Shown piece after piece: positions 36,823-44,342 of a stretch of DNA of 64,000 nt. The DNA comes from Chryseobacterium daecheongense (lineage in GTDB: Bacteria > Bacteroidota > Bacteroidia > Flavobacteriales > Weeksellaceae): the NCBI RefSeq assembly GCF_003729955.1, contig NZ_RJTX01000001.1:620001-684000 (forward strand), written 5' to 3'. Position 1 is the first letter of the stretch; every line of letters begins with the position of its first letter. Position numbers and translations under genes: made by a program. Below the pieces are notes generated by a model that saw only the letters and a program-made list of their open reading frames with translations, was not told the DNA's origin and searched no databases.

Positions 36823-38702
36823 TTATCGGAGAAATCTGCATCCTCGTTGCTGATCTTTACCTGATACTCTATTCCATCAATCGCTTTGGAGATGATCTGG
36901 TTTCTTAAGATATTGGCCATATTTTCCCAATAGGCTCTTCCGTAAAATGCATAATTCTGAGGTATGATCTCTACTTCAACGGTACGTACAAATCCTTCTT
37001 TGGGCTTGTTGCTGATCATAGTTCCTCTTTTTACCCTTACGTCTTTGAGCTCATCTTTCAGAACCATTCTGCAATAATTCTTCACATCTTCCAGAGAAAT
37101 GATCTTATCCCTTGTCGTCAGGGCATATTTATAAGCCTGAATACTATCTGTTCCTTTTTGTTCCTCTGCTCCACCAATAGTTTCAGTCAGAAGTACTAAA
37201 GACTGTGATTTCAATTGATTAGACAATTCTGTCCCGGGACGCATATGATTAGCTAAAGTACAATGGGTTACCCAAAAAGCTGCATACGTATGATCTGTCT
37301 TTTCAACAGGTTCCATAATTACGTAATTCAGTTCCTGTTTGATGTTTCTTTTGGCATTGTTCACTTTTTGTACCATCGACTTCATCTTATCGGACATTTC
37401 ACTTAGGATACTTTTTACATTATCCCTGTTCAAAAGGGAAAATGCCGCAATCTCATCTCTGGTGAGCTCCAGAACATTGGCAATCATATCAACGGCATTT
37501 CTATTGGTAAAACGTTCCATTCCGCCCTTTCTTACCGTATATAAACCTTTTTTAAGATCATCAGTTGGGGTAAAGGGGATTTCCATGTAGACTCTTCCTT
37601 CTCCATCCTGCACTTCATCCACATAGAGAAAGTGTTCGCCTTCATCTGTGACCAACGGAATGTTATTTCCCATGATATCAAGGCTGTACTCCGTTTTTTT
37701 CCAGCCTCTGTTATAAACCGGAAAGGCGTTCAGAACGAATGAAAAATTATCTAAAATTTCTGCAGAAAACTGAGGTGGAAATTCAAAAGTAAGCCATAAA
37801 TAACGCTTCCCTTCCAACGTTTTTGTAATTTCATCTTTTCCTTCAAGAAAATCCAGATTCTCAGGAAGTTTTCCCGCTTCTGAAATTAATGTATCTGAAA
37901 TTCCCGTAATTTCTATGAACTTATGACGATAAATACTTTTAATATCTTCAATAGTTTTTGTTTTGATGGATTGCTCACGGAACATCTGTTCATATCCTTC
38001 TGATTGGTTATTTTTCAGATAGGTAATCCCTTCTTTCACAAACAAAGGATTTCCGTTGCTGTTCACTGTGATGTAAGGCAGCAACTTATACACAAAATCC
38101 AAATGTTCATAAGCAGGGTTTGAGCAAAACATACTGATCTGCTTCGGAAAATTTTCGCTGGTATATTTGGTGACATTGATCCCGATGGTAATCTTTCGGT
38201 AATCTTCCGGTTTTCCCTGGAATCTTGCAACTGGAATTTTATTCAGCCTGTCATCAATACTATAACACGTATTTCCTACGAACATAATGGAGGTTTGCAT
38301 TTTATTAATCCTTACGTTTCCTACAGGCGTAAAAGGAATATTAATCTGCTTATCCGATTCAGATTTGATAATGGAAGTCACCTGTTTTCTGAAGAAAAAC
38401 TCCGTATGTTCCAACAAAATCTCTGACGACTCATAAGGCGATATAAATGCTACTGCATGAGCCGGAACCGGATGAGTATAAATAGATGGGGTGAGAAGTT
38501 TGGCGAGCTTTTCTAAAATACGGGCATTCACGGTCTGTATTTCATTATTGGCCTTAAAAACCTCAGTACTGAAAGCATCGATCAATAATTTCACAAAAGG
38601 GTCTAGTGACTGCGGGCTTTTCAATCCCCATACTTTTGTGGCATTCTGAAGCATTCTTGCTTTTACCGATTCTTTGGAATATATATTCTGATCTAAATTC
38701 AT
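36819..38702 (-). CDS. tssF: Type VI secretion baseplate protein TssF (Bacteroidota type iii)
   Basis: A 627-residue baseplate subunit of the Bacteroidota T6SS (subtype iii). The N-terminus (MNLDQNIYSKESVKARMLQNATKVWG) and the first domain, with LKLLIDAFSTEVFKANNEIQTVNARILEKLAKLLTPSIYTHP (in parts), are the typical start of TssF/VasA-like proteins, which with TssG and TssK surround the tube hub. The C-terminal half is a mix of strands that ends in a short acidic tail (DADFSDN). The gene lies 22 bases after tssE and the two clearly form one operon. No other T6SS gene is within the window. It overlaps the AraC gene tail to tail. Confidence 0.85.
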   Translation of the reverse strand: MNLDQNIYSKESVKARMLQNATKVWGLKSPQSLDPFVKLLIDAFSTEVFKANNEIQTVNARILEKLAKLLTPSIYTHPVPAHAVAFISPYESSEILLEHTEFFFRKQVTSIIKSESDKQINIPFTPVGNVRINKMQTSIMFVGNTCYSIDDRLNKIPVARFQGKPEDYRKITIGINVTKYTSENFPKQISMFCSNPAYEHLDFVYKLLPYITVNSNGNPLFVKEGITYLKNNQSEGYEQMFREQSIKTKTIEDIKSIYRHKFIEITGISDTLISEAGKLPENLDFLEGKDEITKTLEGKRYLWLTFEFPPQFSAEILDNFSFVLNAFPVYNRGWKKTEYSLDIMGNNIPLVTDEGEHFLYVDEVQDGEGRVYMEIPFTPTDDLKKGLYTVRKGGMERFTNRNAVDMIANVLELTRDEIAAFSLLNRDNVKSILSEMSDKMKSMVQKVNNAKRNIKQELNYVIMEPVEKTDHTYAAFWVTHCTLANHMRPGTELSNQLKSQSLVLLTETIGGAEEQKGTDSIQAYKYALTTRDKIISLEDVKNYCRMVLKDELKDVRVKRGTMISNKPKEGFVRTVEVEIIPQNYAFYGRAYWENMANILRNQIISKAIDGIEYQVKISNEDADFSDN

Positions 38703-38724
38703 AATTCTGATTACAATAAAGTAC

Positions 38725-39165
38725 TTAATCTATCGACATAGGGCTCAAAAACAGCTCCGTGGAAAAGCTGAAACGCTCTCCCGTAGCTTCCATTTTAGCA
38801 TTAATGGCTATTCTGACTTTTTTCTTGATTTCCGTATGCTCTTTTGTATCGTAACTGTGCTCCACAAATTCTACATGGGCTTGAATTTGCGGCTGAACAA
38901 TTCTGGGTTCATAGTCCTGTATCTGCCTTTTCAGACTTTTGATAAAAACACTTTCCCAGACGGCACTTGTAACGCCATTATCGAATTCCAGATTCCAGAC
39001 ATCGTTTCCGTAATTTTCATCATATCTATTTTCGCCTTTTTTAGTGGTGATCAGCAACATAATATTGTGGGCAATACTTTCTCCCATATCGCAGGTATCA
39101 ATACTTCCCCCCTCAGTCATTAATGTTGACGGAACAAAAGGCATTCTGTAATTTGGTGTGTCCAT
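38725..39165 (-). CDS. tssE: Type VI secretion baseplate wedge protein TssE (gp25-like)
   Basis: A 146-residue protein with a gp25/lysozyme-like wedge fold, the TssE of a T6SS baseplate. The typical core, IAHNIMLLITTKKGENRYDENYGND (in parts, residues about 30-53), with the glycine-acidic GNDVWNLEFDNG that follows, is the family signature. It would sit at the junction between sheath and baseplate. It precedes tssF by 22 bases. Upstream (right) is an amino acid permease on the same strand after 148 bases with a terminator, so these two genes form a unit of their own. Confidence 0.85.
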   Translation of the reverse strand: MDTPNYRMPFVPSTLMTEGGSIDTCDMGESIAHNIMLLITTKKGENRYDENYGNDVWNLEFDNGVTSAVWESVFIKSLKRQIQDYEPRIVQPQIQAHVEFVEHSYDTKEHTEIKKKVRIAINAKMEATGERFSFSTELFLSPMSID

Positions 39166-39274
39166 ACAATCAACTTCTTATTTTTTACATCATGGTCAAT
39201 TTATCTAAACGAAATACCAAATTAAACATTTTCAGGAAATAAAATGTTATAAGAATTTAAAAATGTTATTTAAA

Positions 39275-39310
39275 ATTTACGGCTTTCAAACAAGTTTGAA
39301 AGCCGTAAAT
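39275..39310 (-). terminator. Long stem-loop terminator after the permease gene
   Basis: A perfect 17-bp stem, ATTTACGGCTTTCAAAC against GTTTGAAAGCCGTAAAT, with a two-base loop. It lies 4 bases after the permease stop (39314) and is followed by TTTTAAAT on the minus strand. It also separates the permease from tssE. Confidence 0.85.
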
Positions 39311-39313
39311 ATA

Positions 39314-40729
39314 TTAGTGAATTTCTTTTTTATTTCTATTGATAAAATAGTAGACAGGAAGTCCCAATAAGACCATTAAAAACCCGGGCCATGTGTATTG
39401 TTGCTTATAAATTAAGAGTAAAATACAGAATCCTGAGCCTATTAATAAATAAATGATCGGAGTAACCGGATACAGCCATGTTTTGTAAGGTCTTTCCAGA
39501 TCAGGCTGCTTCAATCTCAGGTAAATCACCCCGAAAACGGTGATCATATAGAATAATACAATGACAAAGGAGATCATATCCAGAAGGTTGCCGTACTGAC
39601 CGCTCAGGCATAAGAGAGAAGCCCAAACTCCCTGCATCCATAAAGCATTTCCGGGAACTTCATTTTTATTGTTTTCAACGGCGGATTTAAAGAATAAGCC
39701 ATCTTTTGCCATGGTTTGGAATACTCTTGCACCGGCCAGGATCAATCCGTTATTACATCCGAAAGTAGAGATCATTACCAATAAAGCGATAATAATAGTT
39801 CCGGCACTTCCGAAAATGTTCTGTGATGCGGCCACCGCTACTCTGTCATTCGCTGCAAAAGCTATGGAATCTCTGTCTAGTGCATTCAGATAAACGTAAT
39901 TCACGGCTATATACAGAATCATTACCGCAGAAGTTCCGTAGATCATTGATTTTACTACGTTTTTCCTTGGGTTTTCTATCTCCCCGGAAACGAAAGTTAC
40001 GCTTTCCCAGGCTACAGAGCTGAATACAGAGCCTACCATTGCGGCAGCAATTCCACCTAATAATGTCATTCCTCCGATAGGTTCCCATCCTTCTTTAAGA
40101 AAAGTTCCTGAAAGATCTTTTTTAAGATTATTGAAAGAATCGGTTCCAAAGCTAAAGTTCTCGGCCAAATGGGAGACATCTACTAAAATAAACCCGGCAG
40201 CAATCAGTCCCAATAAAGCGATCACTTTGGATCCTGTGAATATATTCTGTAATAATTTTCCGCTTTCTACCCCTCTTGTATTAATATAAGTAAGTAAAAG
40301 AATAATGATAATTGCCACGATTTGTATCCAGGTGATCTGAAATTCTCCACTTTGAAAAATCGGAGCGGCATTGTTCAGGGAAGGAACCAAATAAGCGGTA
40401 AATTTCCCAAATGCCATTGCAACGGCAGCAATGGTTCCCGTTTGAATCACTGTAAACAATCCCCAACCATAAAGGAACCCCATTTTTTTACCAAAAATTT
40501 CTGTAAGATAAGTGTACTGCCCACCCGCTTTCGGAAATAGGGCTGAAAGCTCACCGTAGCTTATCGCTGCAGCAACAGTCATGATCCCGGTAATGATCCA
40601 TACTACGATCACCCAGTATCCGGAACCTAGATTCCGCATCATATCTGCACTTACAATAAAGATTCCACTTCCGATCATTGACCCCATTACCAGCATAATG
40701 GCGTCCCAGAGTTTTAGTTTTTTCTGCAT
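39314..40729 (-). CDS. APC family amino acid permease
   Basis: A 471-residue cytoplasmic-membrane transporter of the amino acid-polyamine-organocation superfamily with about 12 transmembrane helices. The first helix has the unwound substrate-site motif MGSMIGSGIF near 16-25, and GLNAxxx-like features are seen later (KAGGQYTYLTEIFG near 66-79, the conserved loop between helices 2 and 3). It resembles the LAT/YfnA group that exchange or take up amino acids; the specific amino acid is not readable. Its promoter is 17 bases upstream, and a long palindromic terminator ends it. Confidence 0.9.
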   Translation of the reverse strand: MQKKLKLWDAIMLVMGSMIGSGIFIVSADMMRNLGSGYWVIVVWIITGIMTVAAAISYGELSALFPKAGGQYTYLTEIFGKKMGFLYGWGLFTVIQTGTIAAVAMAFGKFTAYLVPSLNNAAPIFQSGEFQITWIQIVAIIIILLLTYINTRGVESGKLLQNIFTGSKVIALLGLIAAGFILVDVSHLAENFSFGTDSFNNLKKDLSGTFLKEGWEPIGGMTLLGGIAAAMVGSVFSSVAWESVTFVSGEIENPRKNVVKSMIYGTSAVMILYIAVNYVYLNALDRDSIAFAANDRVAVAASQNIFGSAGTIIIALLVMISTFGCNNGLILAGARVFQTMAKDGLFFKSAVENNKNEVPGNALWMQGVWASLLCLSGQYGNLLDMISFVIVLFYMITVFGVIYLRLKQPDLERPYKTWLYPVTPIIYLLIGSGFCILLLIYKQQYTWPGFLMVLLGLPVYYFINRNKKEIH

Positions 40730-40745
40730 AAAGATGTATAGGCGT

Positions 40746-40753
40746 CAAATATA
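40746..40753 (-). promoter_or_regulatory. -7 box of the amino acid permease
   Basis: TATATTTG on the minus strand, 17 bases upstream of the start codon, in the divergent spacer shared with the DUF4920 gene. No -33 box at the normal distance. Confidence 0.5.
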
Positions 40754-40828
40754 AACAAATATGCATTTGTTTTTATATTTTGTTTACATATTCAAAATAA
40801 ATATGCTTTTGATTAATTTTAATCTTAT

Positions 40829-40857
40829 TTTGGATTCAAATTTTATTAGTATTTTTG
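40829..40857 (+). promoter_or_regulatory. Promoter of the DUF4920 gene
   Basis: TTTG at 40829-40832, a 17-base spacer and TATTTTTG at 40850-40857, both boxes matching the Bacteroidota consensus. The start codon is 16 bases past the -7 box. Confidence 0.7.
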
Positions 40858-40872
40858 GAAAAAATATTAAAA

Positions 40873-41388
40873 ATGAAATTCAAAGCCCTATTATTTGCAG
40901 CAGCAGTAAGTGTTTCTACACTGGCATTTGCACAGGAAACCGCTGAGAAGAAAGTTTCTCCACCAGCAGGAAACGCTCTTGTAGGAGACACATATGGAGC
41001 AGGAGTTGCTAAAGCTTCCGAATCTAAAGCGATTACAGTGGATAAGTTGTCCAAAAAAATGAAAAAAGACAATAAGAAAGCTGAAAATGTTGCTATCAAA
41101 GGAACTGTGACGGATGTTTGCGAGAAAAAAGGATGCTGGTTAACTATTAAAACAGAAGATGATTCTCAGTTCTTCGTAAAAATGAAGGATTATGCTTTCT
41201 TCGTTCCAACCGCTTTAAAAGGAAAGAATGTTGTATTGGAAGGAAATGCTGAAAGAAAAGTAATTTCTGTTGATGAGCAAAAGCACTATGCTGAAGATGC
41301 TAAAAAACCACAATCTGAAATTGATGCCATTACAAAACCGAAAGAAGAGATCAGGTTTGTAGCCAGCGGAATTAAAGTGGTAAACTAA
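40873..41388 (+). CDS. DUF4920 secreted protein
   Basis: A 171-residue exported protein of the DUF4920 family. The start at 40873 gives the signal peptide MKFKALLFAAAVSVSTLAFAQ; a six-codon longer frame would begin inside the promoter -7 box. The mature part has the OB-like core VAIKGTVTDVCEKKGCWLTIK near residues 73-93, with two cysteines (in VCEKKGCW) that could form a disulfide or bind a metal, and ends with a run of strands. The family is found beside respiratory or redox genes in Bacteroidota but its job is not known. The gene is single, with a good promoter and a bidirectional terminator. Confidence 0.85.
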   Translation: MKFKALLFAAAVSVSTLAFAQETAEKKVSPPAGNALVGDTYGAGVAKASESKAITVDKLSKKMKKDNKKAENVAIKGTVTDVCEKKGCWLTIKTEDDSQFFVKMKDYAFFVPTALKGKNVVLEGNAERKVISVDEQKHYAEDAKKPQSEIDAITKPKEEIRFVASGIKVVN

Positions 41389-41390
41389 TA

Positions 41391-41435
41391 CTTTGTCATT
41401 CTTATTATGATGAAGATCCATTTTGAGATTCTCCT
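41391..41435 (+). repeat. Dispersed intergenic GTCATTC element, copy 2
   Basis: It begins CTTTGTCATTCTTATTATGA and continues GATGAAGATCC, the same start as copy 3 on its strand. It begins 3 bases after the stop of the DUF4920 gene. Confidence 0.55.
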
Positions 41436-41462
41436 CTTGAATTGACAAACTTTGTATAAAAC

Positions 41463-41488
41463 AAAAGCGGAACAATTGTTCCGCTTTT
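41463..41488. terminator. Bidirectional palindromic terminator
   Basis: AAAAGCGGAACAA mirrored by TTGTTCCGCTTTT is a perfect 26-base palindrome with T-runs on both sides. It serves the DUF4920 gene (+) and the M14 peptidase (-), whose stop codon it abuts. Confidence 0.85.
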
Positions 41489-42598
41489 TTAGTCTTCTAT
41501 GGTAAAATCTACTACCGCATCCAGTTTCGGATATTTTGTTGCAGAAACAAATTTTTTCCCTGTGCAGTCTATTTCCAGCCAGCCTTTTCGTTTTTTTACT
41601 TCCCCTACCTCCACTACAAAAGGTACGAAAGAGATCTCATCCTTTCCTTCCTCCATTATTTCCCTGTACTGAACCGCCACATCCAAAACACAAAGATGAT
41701 CCGTATTAAGCTTTACATTTCTATAAACAATGTCATAATGGGTTTCCTGGTTTTCAGGAATTTCAAAGTATGTTTCCCAGCCGCTAATATCGGAATTCAG
41801 CTCACTGATCGCCTTTAAAGCATAATAAAGGGCTATTGTATAATATTTTCTTGTTCCTTTTCTCGTATAATCATCTTCAAAATGTCCTCCTTCAAATAAA
41901 ATGGTAGGCATTCCGCTTTTGATGAAATTATCGCCGGTAGAAGTCGGATAAAATTCATCTGAATATCTTCCGATCTGATTAGGTATTAATTCTTTCAGAT
42001 GATTATAAACAGCAGCAATCACTGCCATACATTTTTTCCTGTTTTCAGTAACTGTACGTTCTACATTTTCTGATGGCGCCAGAAAGGAAAGCGTTGCAGG
42101 ATGTATACCGTCTGTTGTAAATATGGTTCTCTGCTCATGCAGATTTAAGGCATAATCATACCTTTTGGAAGAAGCCAGACTTTTAAGAAACTTAATCTCT
42201 TTACTTGCTTCATTATGGAAATCCCTGTTCAGATCAATATCCACAGCATTTAACCTTGTCCATCTTTCTGATCCATCCGGATTTAACATAAAGATAAAAT
42301 CCAATGAAATTTTGCTGAAAAGATCCTCTTTCATTTGAGGCATATTATCCAGACTCAACAATAAATCAAGCATGGCATGGGTCGCATTGGATTCGTTTCC
42401 GTGCATTTGTGACCAAGCCAGTACCTGAATAGGTCCGGAACCTATGCTTAATTTATAAATCGGTTTATCTAAATATGATCTTCCAATCTCCTGAATGTAA
42501 TCGCTGAGATTCGCCTGTAGGTAAGAAAATAATTTTTCAGGGGAAATATAGCGATTTGGGAAATGCGGATTTTGAATATAAATCTGTTCAAAGTTCAT
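41489..42598 (-). CDS. M14 family zinc carboxypeptidase
   Basis: A 369-residue zinc carboxypeptidase of family M14. The zinc ligands are visible: His66 and Glu69 in SQMHGNES, and His154 in ALNLHEQRT; Arg125 (NRDF) binds the substrate carboxylate and Glu236 in TILFEGGHF is the general base. There is no signal peptide, so it should be cytoplasmic. The C-terminal domain after about 290 is beta-rich and carries a lysine-rich segment (VKKRKGW). The substrate is unknown. A -7 box (TAAATTTG) lies 23 bases upstream and the whole gene is in a unit of its own. Confidence 0.9.
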   Translation of the reverse strand: MNFEQIYIQNPHFPNRYISPEKLFSYLQANLSDYIQEIGRSYLDKPIYKLSIGSGPIQVLAWSQMHGNESNATHAMLDLLLSLDNMPQMKEDLFSKISLDFIFMLNPDGSERWTRLNAVDIDLNRDFHNEASKEIKFLKSLASSKRYDYALNLHEQRTIFTTDGIHPATLSFLAPSENVERTVTENRKKCMAVIAAVYNHLKELIPNQIGRYSDEFYPTSTGDNFIKSGMPTILFEGGHFEDDYTRKGTRKYYTIALYYALKAISELNSDISGWETYFEIPENQETHYDIVYRNVKLNTDHLCVLDVAVQYREIMEEGKDEISFVPFVVEVGEVKKRKGWLEIDCTGKKFVSATKYPKLDAVVDFTIED

Positions 42599-42620
42599 TT
42601 GAGAAGTGGTTTACAAGAGT

Positions 42621-42628
42621 CAAATTTA
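42621..42628 (-). promoter_or_regulatory. -7 box of the M14 peptidase
   Basis: TAAATTTG on the minus strand, 23 bases before the start codon. No -33 TTG nearby. Confidence 0.45.
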
Positions 42629-42697
42629 GCCATTTTTACTTAGAAAAAGAAATTCACATTTGTAACATTATTAAACATTGTAAATTGCCATAATGTC

Positions 42698-42887
42698 TGT
42701 TGATAAAATTGTGGATTGATAAAAATTCAATATACATTATTTAAATTATTTAAAATCAATTAATTAAAATATTTATCTAAACTATATTTTTATATTTACT
42801 TTAAGTACTAAAAGCCCCATTTGTCCAGAATTGAGCGTAATTTCGTTAAACATGTCAGATGTGGAAAAAGTACTTATTTTATCCACA
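42698..42887. promoter_or_regulatory. Cluster of DnaA-box-like sites
   Basis: Four sites resembling the DnaA box on one or the other strand: TGTTGATAA (42698-42706, one mismatch), TGTGGATTG (42710-42718, two), TGTGGAAAA (42860-42868, one) and TTATCCACA (42879-42887, perfect). The last two are inverted to each other across AGTACT. An AT-rich segment lies between the first and last pair. Confidence 0.4.
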
Positions 42888-43331
42888 TATACAAATGTAA
42901 ATAGCTTGATTTTTGATTTTAATCTCAATTTTTAAGGTCTGAATTTTAGTTGAAATAAATACTGTAAGTTTTCAAAAAGAATACTATCATTATCTCTTAC
43001 TAATTAATCTGAAAATGCATACCATAAAGAGGTATACAGGACTGAAAGCAGATCCTTTCTCGGACTTCTATTCCATAATATGCTATAAAATCAGCCATTT
43101 AACCTGTCTCCCACTCTATAAGGCATTTATTGATGTCAAATATCTCGAAGTAGGCTTCAATAGGGGTTTAATGCTAAAATAACTCTCTTTAAATTTATCA
43201 ATATAGCATCTATCTCATCTTTTACTTTAAGATCAATAATAAGATGAATGATAGCAACCAATTTACAAACAGAAAATGTTAGTAACTCCTATTTCTTGAT
43301 TCAAATTACTGATTATCAGAACTCTAATGTT

Positions 43332-43377
43332 GTTTACTTTTGTATACAATAAAAGATTACAATTGTTTACTTTTGTA
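43332..43377 (+). promoter_or_regulatory. Two direct repeats with -7-like boxes upstream of the XRE regulator
   Basis: GTTTACTTTTGTA occurs at 43332-43344 and again at 43365-43377, 33 bases apart (about three helical turns). Each copy contains TACTTTTG, a match to TAnnTTTG. This is a plausible pair of promoters or operators. Confidence 0.55.
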
Positions 43378-43398
43378 TTTTGCATTTGTAAACTTTAT

Positions 43399-43414
43399 CT
43401 TTACATTTGTAAAG
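43399..43414 (+). promoter_or_regulatory. Palindromic operator overlapping the -7 box of the XRE gene
   Basis: CTTTACA TT TGTAAAG is a perfect palindrome apart from its two central bases. It contains a -7 box TACATTTG (43402-43409), 25 bases before the ATG at 43434. An operator in this position would block the promoter, so autoregulation is plausible. Confidence 0.6.
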
Positions 43415-43433
43415 TAACGAAAAACTTATTTTG

Positions 43434-43961
43434 ATGAGTTTAAATGAAAGAATTTCAAAAGTTATAGAGTATTCTAACTTCACTCCTTCAGAGTTTGCGG
43501 ATGAGATTGATGTGCAGCGTTCCTCTATTTCCCACATCACTTCAGGTAGGAATAAACCTTCTTTGGAATTCATCATTAAAATCAAATCCAGATTCCCGGA
43601 GATTCTTTGGGATTGGTTGATTAACGGTGATGGAGAGATGCTAAAGTCTGATGAACCTGCTGTTGAAGAAGAAGAAATTGTGGAAGAAAAAGCGAAGCCT
43701 ACTTCACTGCCTGATTTATTCACTTTAATAGATGATGACAATTTTGGAGTGACGGAAAGTGAAGACAGAGTGCTAAAACAAAGCCCCCGAGAATTTGATA
43801 TACCGAATCAAGGTACAGTTGATGAGAAAATAAACGATTCTCAGCGATTAGAAAAAACCAATGAAGAAATTATAAGTCAAGTTATTGGAAACCAGGATCA
43901 TAAGATCAAAAGAATTGTTTTGTTCTTTGAAAACGGAAAATTTGAAAGCTATGAGCCATAA
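43434..43961 (+). CDS. XRE family helix-turn-helix regulator
   Basis: A 175-residue DNA-binding protein. The start at 43434 gives MSLNERISKVIEYSNFT; the frame also has a TTG one codon earlier. Residues about 5-60 are a Cro/C1-type HTH: FTPSEFADEIDVQRSSISHITSG (in parts) carries the recognition helix, and NKPSLEFIIKIKSRFPEI follows. The remaining C-terminal part is acidic and mostly disordered in appearance, ending in a short strand-like segment (KRIVLFFENGKFESYEP). There is no LexA-type protease motif. Such genes are common in Bacteroidota, and the target is usually unknown; the palindromes upstream suggest it controls itself. Confidence 0.85.
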   Translation: MSLNERISKVIEYSNFTPSEFADEIDVQRSSISHITSGRNKPSLEFIIKIKSRFPEILWDWLINGDGEMLKSDEPAVEEEEIVEEKAKPTSLPDLFTLIDDDNFGVTESEDRVLKQSPREFDIPNQGTVDEKINDSQRLEKTNEEIISQVIGNQDHKIKRIVLFFENGKFESYEP

Positions 43962-43964
43962 AAA

Positions 43965-43989
43965 TACCTGATCAGGCACTGACCAGGTA
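43965..43989. other. Stem-loop after the XRE gene
   Basis: TACCTGATCAG and CTGACCAGGTA pair with one mismatch around GCA, four bases after the stop codon. It is followed by A rather than T on the plus strand, so it may not be a normal terminator for this gene. The rest of the 381-base gap to 44342 shows only AT-rich sequence and the terminator at 44301. Confidence 0.45.
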
Positions 43990-44300
43990 AAAAAATATTT
44001 GAAGAAGAAAGCTAAACTATTGCTTTAGTTTTTTATTTCAAGTGCCGTTATTTTCTATTCCACTTTTAGACACAGCCAATCTCAGAAATCATTAAATTTC
44101 TGTTATAACAATTTATGGTAGGTAAAATTCGCTATAGAAAATATAGCAGCAATGGAAAGAATATTTTTCACGGCAGTTAGTTTTTATTAGTTTAACCAAA
44201 TATATAAAATATAATTAAATTAGCAAAGAATATATTAAATAATTACATTATCATTAATAGTATTAATAATTAAAATAATTTTATCAATTATTGATATAAA

Positions 44301-44325
44301 AAAAGCCCCGCATAGCGAGGCTTTT
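44301..44325 (-). terminator. Terminator after the proline dehydrogenase gene
   Basis: AAAAGCCCCGC / GCGAGGCTTTT stem (one mismatch) around ATA, 17 bases after the stop codon, with T-rich sequence on the minus strand. Confidence 0.75.
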
Positions 44326-44342
44326 GTATTTTAATGGCATTC

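Larger units (their letters stand above)
42599..43433. other. Longest non-coding gap: AT-rich, with DnaA-box-like sites and regulator operator
   Basis: 835 bases without a recognisable gene between the divergent M14 peptidase and XRE regulator. It contains the -7 box of the peptidase (42621-42628), a cluster of DnaA-box-like sequences (42698-42887) around a very AT-rich stretch (about 42720-42810), and a set of repeated elements next to the regulator (43332-43414). An ATG-initiated frame of 55 codons (43015-43182) has no support as a gene. The rest, about 42890-43010 and 43183-43330, shows nothing I can name. Confidence 0.6.

Noticed and set aside
43015..43182. A 55-codon open frame starting MHTIKRYTG in the long gap.
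   Set aside because: No promoter box, no signal peptide, no recognisable pattern; it may be chance in AT-rich DNA, though I cannot exclude a small protein.
42599..43430. The gap as the chromosomal replication origin.
   Set aside because: DnaA-like boxes and an AT-rich stretch fit, but neighbouring genes show no strand switch and no dnaA or dnaN is near. I keep the site as a finding, not as an origin call.
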